This document shows positions 1 to 4,302 of a stretch of DNA of 6,577 nt, piece by piece; the first letter of the stretch is position 1, and each line of letters starts with the position of its first letter. Position numbers and translations under genes: made by a program. This DNA is from an uncultured Alphaproteobacteria bacterium. GTDB taxonomy: Bacteria > Pseudomonadota > Alphaproteobacteria > Bin95. The notes under the pieces were generated by a model. The model was not told the origin of the DNA. It saw only the letters and a program-made list of their open reading frames with translations, and searched no databases. The DNA lies in the NCBI GenBank assembly GCA_913060845.1, contig CAJXVF010000139.1, positions 1 through 6,577 on the forward strand. The letters are read 5' to 3'.

Positions 1-54
1 CGGCATACGAGATGTAGAGAGGTCTCGTGGCTCGGAGATGTGTATAAGAGACAG
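1..54. other. Nextera i7 sequencing adapter (synthetic, not genomic)
   Basis: Positions 1-13 match the end of the Illumina P7 oligonucleotide, 14-21 are an 8-base index (GTAGAGAG, the i7 index I know as N707), and 22-35 are the Nextera read-2 linker. Positions 36-54 are the Tn5 mosaic end AGATGTGTATAAGAGACAG. The linker lacks one G compared with the standard sequence (GTGG where GTGGG is expected); the copy at the right end is intact. This is library DNA left untrimmed, so the natural sequence starts near 55. Confidence 0.98.
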
Positions 55-59
55 GGGGA

Positions 60-383
60 TTACCACCCCAAGGTAGGCACCCCGGATGTACCAGTTTTTT
101 GACGGCTTGAGCGCCCCCGGCGGGTAGAGCGCGAGGCCGCTTTCCCTGCGGGATCGATCAGTCCCGGCTCCTCCGCCTTCAAGGCTTCCTGCGTTTTCCG
201 GCGCAGATGTAGGATGATCGCCTGCACGTCTGCTTTTTCGAACAGCCATTTCCGTCCCGCCTTAAATCCACAACCGACCTCGGCCCGCAAGTCTCTAAAC
301 GCACGTTCGCTCAAATGAAACTGCGTGGCCAGTTCAGCTTCATCGAATAGCGGCGTCAAGCCGGACTGCGTTCCCTGGGTCAT
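60..383 (-). CDS. Excisionase/MerR-like helix-turn-helix protein
   Basis: This is a small predicted DNA-binding protein of 107 residues. Residues 14-58 (DEAELATQFHLSERAFRDLR, then GRKWLFEKADVQAII) fit a winged helix-turn-helix of the excisionase/HTH_17 type: a recognition helix, a short 'GRKWLF' wing and a closing helix. Residues 82-97 form a basic Ser/Arg-rich tail that may add non-specific DNA contact. I chose the ATG at 383, which lies 10 bases after the upstream stop with a weak AGCAGG-like ribosome site. An in-frame ATG at 404 overlapping the upstream gene is the main alternative. It is the last complete gene of the leftward operon; in many prophages such a gene lies next to the integrase, which would then lie off the left end, but that is inference. 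An excisionase or a transcription regulator are equally possible roles. Confidence 0.72.
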   Translation of the reverse strand: MTQGTQSGLTPLFDEAELATQFHLSERAFRDLRAEVGCGFKAGRKWLFEKADVQAIILHLRRKTQEALKAEEPGLIDPAGKAASRSTRRGRSSRQKTGTSGVPTLGW

Positions 384-393
384 TGTCGCCTGC

Positions 394-558
394 TCAGCCT
401 TCATCTGCCGGTTGGCGGACAGAGAGGGCGGTTGCGATGGGCTGCACCACCTCAACGTTCTCCGCCTCCAGCTGGCAGGACCCGTCGACGACGTAGATGC
501 CGCCTGAGCTGCGGTGCAGCCAGAGACTGCCTTCCACTGGGCTTGGTTGTTCGCTCAT
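394..558 (-). CDS. Hypothetical 54-residue protein in phage-like operon
   Basis: I do not recognise this small protein. It begins MSEQPSPVEGSLWLHRSSGG and continues with a short beta-rich stretch (IYVVDGSCQLEAENVEVV, residues 21-38). It has no membrane segment, and one cysteine at residue 28. The gene is well supported despite its size. Its ATG (556-558) overlaps the stop of the upstream gene in an ATGA arrangement. A strong ribosome site, GGGAGGG at 565-571, sits six bases before the start, inside the 3' end of the upstream gene. It is followed after 10 bases by the helix-turn-helix gene, so the two are probably translated from one message. Function unknown; small phage proteins with a similar 'W-H-R-S-G-Y' opening are common, but I cannot name a family. 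Confidence 0.68.
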   Translation of the reverse strand: MSEQPSPVEGSLWLHRSSGGIYVVDGSCQLEAENVEVVQPIATALSVRQPADEG

Positions 559-1109
559 TGAAAGCCCTCCCGGGTTCTGGCGTCGTTTGGGGTGGGGTTA
601 AGGGCCTCCCCGCATCCAGCGCCGATAGCGCCGGGGTTGTCGGGGTCGACGTATTCTTCCTTCGGCACGTAGCCTTTGTCGGGGCACCAGAAGCCCCATC
701 CGTCCTGCAATACCGGGCCGGTTACGAACAGTGTGATGCAACCGCCTGGGGCGACACGTTGGATGCGGTGCCAGTCATCCGGCCTGCGGTGCTTGACGGT
801 GCCCGCGTGCAGCTTGGTGACGTAGGTGCCGGGCGTGTCGAGATAGGGGCGGCCCCTTTGCTCCTCATACCAACCCTTTAGGACCTTGGCGGACGAAACC
901 CACGGGTGGTTGTGCGTTTCAGGGGACGGGTCCGGCCCTAGAATTTCGTGGATATAGACAGCACCACGGTCATCCCTCTCAAGGATCCACCGCCGGAGAT
1001 ACGGTGCCATGCCGCGCTGGCCGATAAGTTCGTCAGGGTCACGCATGGCCATGATGCGTTCGGCGTGGCTGAGAGTGAATGTATCCAGGATGGACGTTTT
1101 GGGGCTCAT
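555..1109 (-). CDS. Cupin-like metal-binding protein, phage-type
   Basis: A 184-residue protein with the look of a single-domain cupin. Residues 66-70 read HNHPW, with two likely metal-ligand histidines (66 and 68). A third candidate is H114 in DDWHRI, and the core ends with TLFVTGP (126-132) and WGFWC (138-142). I know this pattern (HxHPW, G-x-Y/W-x-E, HRI, TLF.TGP, WGF) from small phage and mobile-element proteins annotated as cupin or cysteine-dioxygenase-like. Their substrate is generally not known, so no reaction is assigned. The ATG at 1109 is preceded by GGAG about ten bases upstream and lies five bases after the stop of the small membrane protein gene. The reading frame stays open upstream to 1334, but that extension is Arg/Pro-rich shadow sequence overlapping two better genes. 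It could be an enzyme modifying a small molecule or a protein side chain, or a non-enzymatic binding protein. Confidence 0.8.
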   Translation of the reverse strand: MSPKTSILDTFTLSHAERIMAMRDPDELIGQRGMAPYLRRWILERDDRGAVYIHEILGPDPSPETHNHPWVSSAKVLKGWYEEQRGRPYLDTPGTYVTKLHAGTVKHRRPDDWHRIQRVAPGGCITLFVTGPVLQDGWGFWCPDKGYVPKEEYVDPDNPGAIGAGCGEALNPTPNDARTREGFQ

Positions 1110-1114
1110 GGTTT

Positions 1115-1252
1115 TCAGGCTCCGATAGACAGGGCGGCGAGGATTAGGGCGGTGGCGACCGCGTAGAACAGGGCGATGCGGCGTGGGCGGTTGATGGCTG
1201 GGGCTAGGTCCGGCATCCAGTCTTTCAAGCGCGGGTCGGGGATGCGGTTCAT
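1115..1252 (-). CDS. Small single-pass membrane protein, 45 residues
   Basis: A short gene encoding a predicted inner-membrane peptide of unknown role. It starts MNRIPDPRLKDWMPDLAPAI. An Arg-rich stretch, RPRR (22-25), precedes one hydrophobic helix (IALFYAVATALILAALSIGA, 26-45) that runs to the C-terminus. By the positive-inside rule the N-terminus should be cytoplasmic. Its ATG (1250-1252) overlaps the upstream stop as ATGA, and a GGGAGAGG ribosome site lies just upstream. Its stop is five bases before the cupin-like gene. Composition and length recall small phage membrane peptides, but nothing in the sequence shows a holin or toxin function, and it has no lysis gene beside it here. Confidence 0.7.
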   Translation of the reverse strand: MNRIPDPRLKDWMPDLAPAINRPRRIALFYAVATALILAALSIGA

Positions 1253-1620
1253 GTCGCCTCTCCCGGCTGAGCCGCGCCCCGCAGGGATGCGGCCTGCAGG
1301 CCGATCGCCATCTGCAGGCCCTCCACCCGGCCATCCCGGCGTTCTACTGCTGCAAAGGCTTGATCGCGTTGCTCGAATGCGGATTGGGCTCGGGTCACAA
1401 GTTGTTCTGCAGACGCCTCCAGCTCGTCCACCCGGTCCTCTGCGCTGCCAAGCCGGATCCGCATACGAGCGTCTTCCGCCTTTGCAGCGTCTAGTAACGC
1501 GGAGAGCCAGGCGATCCGTTCTGGGGCGTTCTGGCCTTCCCGGCGCGCTTGATCTGCAAAGGAATGGGGGTCGCTGCCCCGAATTATTTGAAGCGCTTCG
1601 TCACCGATTGTTAGGGTCAT
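1249..1620 (-). CDS. Hypothetical protein, predicted coiled coil
   Basis: A 123-residue protein of unknown function. Residues about 35-100 are alpha-helical with heptad-like spacing of Leu/Ala and many Asp, Glu and Arg (for example LGSAEDRVDELEASAEQLVT), suggesting a coiled coil and self-association. The N-terminal 20 residues (MTLTIGDEALQIIRGSDPHS) precede the helix, and the C-terminus is Ala/Gly-rich. There are no cysteines, no signal peptide and no membrane segment. Its ATG overlaps the stop of the gene before it by four bases (1617-1620), and its own stop overlaps the start of the membrane-peptide gene (1249-1252), so it is firmly embedded in a translationally coupled operon. A structural or scaffolding role is possible, but this is inference. 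Confidence 0.7.
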   Translation of the reverse strand: MTLTIGDEALQIIRGSDPHSFADQARREGQNAPERIAWLSALLDAAKAEDARMRIRLGSAEDRVDELEASAEQLVTRAQSAFEQRDQAFAAVERRDGRVEGLQMAIGLQAASLRGAAQPGEAT

Positions 1621-1889
1621 GCGCAGCCCCCCGTTTGGCTGGGCTGGCTTGGCTCGAGGCTGGTGACCGCAGCTGCCAGCAGGTCTGCGGCGCGGGTGGC
1701 GACGGGCCTGGGGGCGGATTCGGCCAGCTGATGCAGGGTCAAATCAGCCCGGATATTTGGGCGTTCGCCCTTGGCGATCGCCTGGCGGCGCGCGCTGGAT
1801 GCCTGCCAGAAGTACAAAGCAGCGCGGGCCACAGGGTTTTGGTGGCTCAAGGCTAGCGTGCGGAAGTGGATGGGGATGATCGTGCTCAT
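1617..1889 (-). CDS. Hypothetical protein, first gene of leftward operon
   Basis: A 90-residue protein I do not recognise. It begins MSTIIPIHFRTLALSHQNPV and is mostly helical, with an Ala/Arg-rich middle (ARAALYFWQASSARRQAIAK) and no membrane segment or metal motif. The start at 1889 is supported by GAGGT at 1896-1900, six bases upstream. It is the first gene of the leftward operon and overlaps the next gene by four bases. It is transcribed away from the HicB-like gene, and the shared 131-base gap contains the large dyad at 1924-1953. Leading position in an early-type operon could suggest a regulatory or anti-host role, but nothing in the protein demonstrates this. Confidence 0.66.
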   Translation of the reverse strand: MSTIIPIHFRTLALSHQNPVARAALYFWQASSARRQAIAKGERPNIRADLTLHQLAESAPRPVATRAADLLAAAVTSLEPSQPSQTGGCA

Positions 1890-2020
1890 GCTGCGACCTC
1901 ATGCACGGGGCGCTAACGGTGCCATATAAAAGACCTATTAAGGTGTTTTATATTAAGCAGATCATCGGCTTCGCTGAGGCTCACATTCAGGAACGCGAGA
2001 AACAGAAAGGGAAGAGAAAA
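1890..2020. promoter_or_regulatory. Divergent promoter/regulatory gap
   Basis: This 131-base gap separates the leftward operon (start 1889) from the rightward HicB-like gene (start 2021) and must hold the promoters of both if both are expressed independently. It is clearly more AT-rich in 1920-1960 than the flanking genes. TATATT at 1949-1954 could be a rightward -10 and TTATAT (complement of 1924-1929 region) a leftward one. I find no convincing -35 hexamer at the right distance for either, so exact promoters are not called. Confidence 0.5.
1924..1953. promoter_or_regulatory. 30-bp imperfect palindrome, candidate operator
   Basis: The left half, ATATAAAAGACCTAT (1924-1938), and the right half, TAAGGTGTTTTATAT (1939-1953), are inverted repeats matching at 12 of 15 positions. 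The arms ATATAAAA/TTTTATAT are perfect, as are the inner ACCT/AGGT blocks; only position 9 and the two central positions of each half differ. A TATTAAG heptamer is also repeated directly at 1936-1942 and 1951-1957. Its place between two divergent genes and its two-level symmetry fit the operator of a dimeric repressor acting on both sides. It is AT-rich and lacks a following T-run, so a terminator is less likely. The binding protein is unknown. Confidence 0.6.
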
Positions 2021-2494
2021 ATGAATAAGTATCAAGAATATCTTATTGTTGTAGCTCCCCTTTCAGAAGAGGATGGCGGCGGTTTTCTGGCGCGCGTCCC
2101 CGATCTGCCAGGCGGTTTTGGCGATGGCGAGACTCAGGTTGAAGCCGTGCAAGACGCCTCAAAGGCGATTGTCGAATGGGTCGATGAATACGAAAAAATG
2201 GGCCGAGACATTCCTCAACCCGGCAGCGCAGCAGATAATCTCCTCGCGCAGCGTGAGGCGGAAATTAAGCTTATCAACGAGCTCAGAGATCGCTTGGACT
2301 CAAGCGAAGCGAGCATGGCGGCTATGGGCGGCGACGTTGCGGTGTTAAAGGTGCGGATGGGCGAGATCGAGCGCTATATCAAAGATCTCCTAGATGTCGT
2401 CGATAATGCGGCTGCCTGGGAGCGCTTTGAAATCATCGCCAAACAGACCCGCTCTCAACAGCGAGAGTTATTCGTCTTAGCCGCCCGCAGCTGA
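2021..2494 (+). CDS. HicB-like antitoxin-domain protein without HicA
   Basis: A 157-residue protein. Residues 7-66 match the HicB-like antitoxin core: YLIVVAPLSEEDGGGFLARV, then PDLPGGFGDGET, EAVQDASKAIVEWV and the closing IPQP. In classical HicAB pairs this domain covers the HicA mRNA interferase, and the C-terminus carries a DNA-binding fold that autoregulates the operon. Here the C-terminal half looks different: residues about 77-123 (for example LLAQREAEIKLINELRDRLD) look like a coiled coil, and the end (130-157) is helical, with no helix-turn-helix or ribbon-helix-helix that I can see. No HicA-like gene (about 60 residues, with the GSH motif) lies on either side. The ATG at 2021 has a good AAAGGGA ribosome site about ten bases upstream; the frame is open back to 1901 but that would cross the dyad. 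It could be a solitary antitoxin, an anti-addiction protein or a repurposed regulator. Confidence 0.78.
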   Translation: MNKYQEYLIVVAPLSEEDGGGFLARVPDLPGGFGDGETQVEAVQDASKAIVEWVDEYEKMGRDIPQPGSAADNLLAQREAEIKLINELRDRLDSSEASMAAMGGDVAVLKVRMGEIERYIKDLLDVVDNAAAWERFEIIAKQTRSQQRELFVLAARS

Positions 2495-2504
2495 TTGAGC
2501 GGAG

Positions 2505-2526
2505 AGCGCCTGTACTATATGGCGCT
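2505..2526. terminator. Weak hairpin after HicB-like gene
   Basis: AGCGCC (2505-2510) and GGCGCT (2521-2526) form a perfect six-pair stem with a ten-base loop, starting ten bases after the HicB-like stop. No T-tract follows, so it is a weak candidate for a terminator or RNA-stabilising stem for the rightward gene. Confidence 0.3.
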
Positions 2527-2528
2527 GG

Positions 2529-2570
2529 ATTAGCACGGTTGACAAATCAAGCACCACCAGCCGTGTTAAT
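2529..2570. repeat. Inverted repeat over the 3' end of zinc-ribbon gene
   Basis: ATTAGCACGG (2529-2538) and CCGTGTTAAT (2561-2570) are complementary at nine of ten positions across a 22-base loop. The loop itself contains TTGA-CAAA-TCAA (2539-2550). The structure spans the stop codon of the leftward zinc-ribbon gene and could be its terminator or a protein-binding site. There is no T-run downstream on either strand, so the role is unsettled. Confidence 0.35.
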
Positions 2571-2765
2571 CGGACGCACCTGACCGCTTCCAACTTCACC
2601 ACAAACAGTGCAGCGCACCGTCCGACCAATATAAATCTCGCTGCCCCGTCCGGATTCGACCAAGGCGGCCAGGTCCACATCAACCCATCGCCTGCAGGGC
2701 TGGCAATGATAGGCGAGCGTCAGCCCGTGCTCAATCAGGTCCCCGTAGGTTTGGATTGTAATCAA
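2547..2765 (-). CDS. Small zinc-ribbon protein, TTG start
   Basis: A 72-residue protein with two CxxC pairs, C21/C24 (YHCQPCRRW) and C52/C55 (VRCTVCGEVG). They are spaced as in a zinc ribbon, so it very probably binds one zinc ion. Between them is DVDLAALVESGRGSEIYIGR, a pattern (Y-G-D-L, C..C-R-W, D-L..L, G-R-G, I-G-R, R-C..C-G) that I associate with small uncharacterised proteins of alphaproteobacterial prophages and islands. The start is TTG at 2763-2765, because the frame has an in-frame TGA ten codons upstream and no ATG or GTG between; a purine-rich GAGAGAAAG lies just before it. It is convergent with the HicB-like gene. Function unknown; nucleic-acid or protein binding is likely from the fold. 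Confidence 0.72.
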   Translation of the reverse strand: MITIQTYGDLIEHGLTLAYHCQPCRRWVDVDLAALVESGRGSEIYIGRTVRCTVCGEVGSGQVRPINTAGGA

Positions 2766-2968
2766 ACTTTCTCTCGATCAGCGGGGGTGGCGCATCAGGC
2801 TAGAAGAATCAGTGTGCTCAGCCCGGCAATAGTTTAGCGCTGACTATCAGAAAGTTTTCACGCTATTTTCACGCTCTGAGGTGCCTCTGAGCGACATTCA
2901 CGCGCCGCCACATGCCGTGAACAGGAATCTCAACTCACTTTATATACTTTATATTTCAATAAGATAGC
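2766..2968. other. Gene-free stretch between zinc-ribbon gene and tRNA
   Basis: I see no convincing gene on either strand in these 203 bases. What stands out is the TTCACG repeat cluster (2855-2921), the CTCTGAG pair (2874-2880, 2885-2891) and an AT-rich block with CTTTATAT repeated at 2938-2945 and 2947-2954, 9 bases apart. These suit the end of an integrated element next to its attachment site. Confidence 0.45.
2855..2921. repeat. TTCACG repeat cluster, possible recombinase arm sites
   Basis: TTTTCACGCT occurs at 2855-2864 and 2866-2875, exactly 11 bases apart, about one helical turn. TTCACGC recurs at 2897-2903, and an inverted CGTGAA follows at 2916-2921, making an inverted pair with 2897-2902. 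CTCTGAG is also repeated at an 11-base step (2874-2880, 2885-2891). Phased short repeats within about 120 bases of a tRNA 3' end resemble arm-type binding sites of tyrosine integrases or excisionase sites. The repeats are seen directly; the role is inference. Confidence 0.45.
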
Positions 2969-3000
2969 TGGTGCTGCCGCGGGGAATTGAACCCCGGGCC
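2969..3000. other. Candidate attachment site at tRNA-Thr 3' end
   Basis: The T-arm and acceptor 3' strand of the tRNA abut the phage-like region, the classic geometry of an att site used by tyrosine integrases that rebuild the tRNA 3' end. No second copy of this segment occurs within the window and no integrase is present, so the call rests on position and gene content only. The limits given are nominal. Confidence 0.35.
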
Positions 3001-3043
3001 TCTCCCTTACCAAGGGAGTGCTCTACCCCTGAGCTACGGCAGC
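2969..3043 (-). tRNA. tRNA-Thr (anticodon GGT)
   Basis: Read on the minus strand this is a complete cloverleaf of 72 bases plus an encoded CCA (2969-2971). The acceptor stem GCTGCCG pairs with CGGCAGC, with discriminator A. The D-arm has stem GCTC/GAGC. The anticodon stem CTCCC/GGGAG encloses the loop TTGGTAA, giving anticodon GGT for threonine codons ACC/ACU. A 5-base variable loop and a T-arm with stem CGGGG/CCCCG and loop TTCAATT complete it. It reads in the same direction as the ELM1-family gene 98 bases upstream and may share transcripts with it. No clear promoter or T-run terminator is visible. Its 3' end faces the accessory region. Confidence 0.97.
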
Positions 3044-3141
3044 GTACTAGCGACTGGGTTGACCCGAATTGGAATCACCCGGCGAATGCGGCGGGACAAT
3101 GCCAGCGGGCGGGCTTTGAAGCAAGTGTAATTCGAGCCGGT

Positions 3142-4233
3142 TTACGAACGCTTACGAATGATCGCCATTAACCTGTCCGCCAGCGCCGTATCTGGCGGCG
3201 GCGGCGGGTGCCAATCCAGCCTGATTTCAGTCTCCTCCGTCAAGCGCCGGGCGAAGCCTGCAGCGACCAGATCATCCAGGAACTGATCAAGGTCCCGGGG
3301 CGGCAACAGCACCCCTGCCGCCCAGACTTGCCGGATAGCCCATGCGCAAGTCCCGCCAAGCCCATGCAGCCACGCCGCCGCCCGCTCCACCGCCATACGC
3401 GGACTGCTGCGCGTTGGTACGGGGGCCAGGTAGGCTGGCAAGCCCGCCGCAATCGCTTCAGCCGCCATGCTTTCACTATCGCCAGTGACGATGGCTGTGT
3501 CCGCCGATGCCAGCAGCGCCAGGAATGGGTTGGGCGTTTGGTCCCATGGGAAGAACACGGCACCGGGCGCGGCGTTCTTTACCGCTTGCTCCAGCGCAGC
3601 CCCACTCCGCCGGCTGGACACAATGGCGAGGCTGCCGCCGAGACGCTCTGCGGCCTCCCGCGCTTGCACCGCAATACCCGCCCCAAGCGCTGGCGGAAGG
3701 TCGTGATCAAAACACCGCCCGCCCAGGACCAGCAGCAGCCAAGGGCCGCGCGAAAGATCAAGCAGGCCTGTGTCTGCTGCTTTAGCCGCCGCGAGCCGTG
3801 CAGGCGTGGCACCAGTGGGCGGCGTCAAAATCTTCTCACGCCGGGGATGTGGCGGTAGACGCCAGTGGCCAACAACAAACGCGTGGTCGAGGCCCTCCAT
3901 CAGGTTAGCACCCTTCTGGCCGAACTGCACTGCCAGCGCCCGCCCGCCGCTTAACCGCTTCACGCGGCGAACCCAGGGCGCAGAACGGCGACCTGTGCCG
4001 ATCACCATATTTGGCCAAGGTGCGGCCAGCGCATCTGAGCGGCATTGGTCAATCGACATCCCGCTAGCGCCTAGCAGCGCCGCGCCCAGCATGTGCCAGC
4101 GGTTTGAGCGCAGGCGCTTCACCTGGACATCCGCCCCCCGGTCAGCCAGGTGGGCCGCCAGCCCTTCGATCTGGGTCAGGTTGCCGGGCTGGCCATCGGT
4201 CAGCAGCCAGATTGTGGGCGCGGGATCAGTCAT
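3142..4233 (-). CDS. ELM1-family protein (COG3660/DUF1022), putative GT-B fold
   Basis: A 363-residue protein of the bacterial family annotated 'mitochondrial fission ELM1 family', after the plant protein ELM1. The bacterial role is not established. Family landmarks are the N-terminal LLTDGQPGN (10-18), IGTGRRSAPWV (78-88), VQFGQKG (102-108), the start of the second domain at PWLLLVLGG (164-172), and VTGDSESMAAEAIAAGLP (249-266). The last motif resembles the nucleotide-sugar site of GT-B glycosyltransferases, so a transferase acting in envelope sugar or lipid chemistry is a reasonable but unproven guess. It has no signal peptide. The ATG at 4233 opens directly into the conserved motif; its ribosome site is weak. 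It diverges from the VOC gene across 69 bases, and its stop is 98 bases before the tRNA. Length is normal for the family and no defect is seen. Confidence 0.88.
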   Translation of the reverse strand: MTDPAPTIWLLTDGQPGNLTQIEGLAAHLADRGADVQVKRLRSNRWHMLGAALLGASGMSIDQCRSDALAAPWPNMVIGTGRRSAPWVRRVKRLSGGRALAVQFGQKGANLMEGLDHAFVVGHWRLPPHPRREKILTPPTGATPARLAAAKAADTGLLDLSRGPWLLLVLGGRCFDHDLPPALGAGIAVQAREAAERLGGSLAIVSSRRSGAALEQAVKNAAPGAVFFPWDQTPNPFLALLASADTAIVTGDSESMAAEAIAAGLPAYLAPVPTRSSPRMAVERAAAWLHGLGGTCAWAIRQVWAAGVLLPPRDLDQFLDDLVAAGFARRLTEETEIRLDWHPPPPPDTALADRLMAIIRKRS

Positions 4234-4302
4234 GCCAGGGCGTATAGGGCCTATTCGCCCATCGTGCTAGCGTTTGCGAACGACAAAAGGATACGAGAAC
4301 CG

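Noticed and set aside
1110..1334. N-terminal extension of the cupin-like gene to an ATG at 1334
   Set aside because: The added 75 residues are Arg/Pro-rich and overlap the membrane-peptide and coiled-coil genes, which have coupled starts and ribosome sites; the ATG at 1109 fits better.
1901..2020. N-terminal extension of the HicB-like gene to an ATG at 1901
   Set aside because: It would translate through the dyad and promoter gap; the HicB core begins just after the ATG at 2021, which has a good ribosome site.
1890..2550. A HicA toxin gene beside the HicB-like gene
   Set aside because: Both flanks were read in the frames available; no short frame with a HicA-like GSHH/F-x-HP pattern is present.
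2938..2954. CTTTATAT repeats as a promoter or origin
   Set aside because: Two copies nine bases apart in an AT-rich patch are too little for an origin, and no paired -35 element is visible.
2766..3141. A second copy of the tRNA 3' end (direct att repeat)
   Set aside because: No further copy of the T-arm/acceptor segment was found by eye in the window, so att duplication is not claimed.
2971..3171. Plus-strand frame across the tRNA
   Set aside because: It is the antisense of a perfect tRNA-Thr cloverleaf and has no ribosome site.
4150..4302. N-terminal extension of the VOC gene to 4150
   Set aside because: It overlaps the divergent ELM1 gene start, and the VOC motif begins nine residues after the ATG at 4303.
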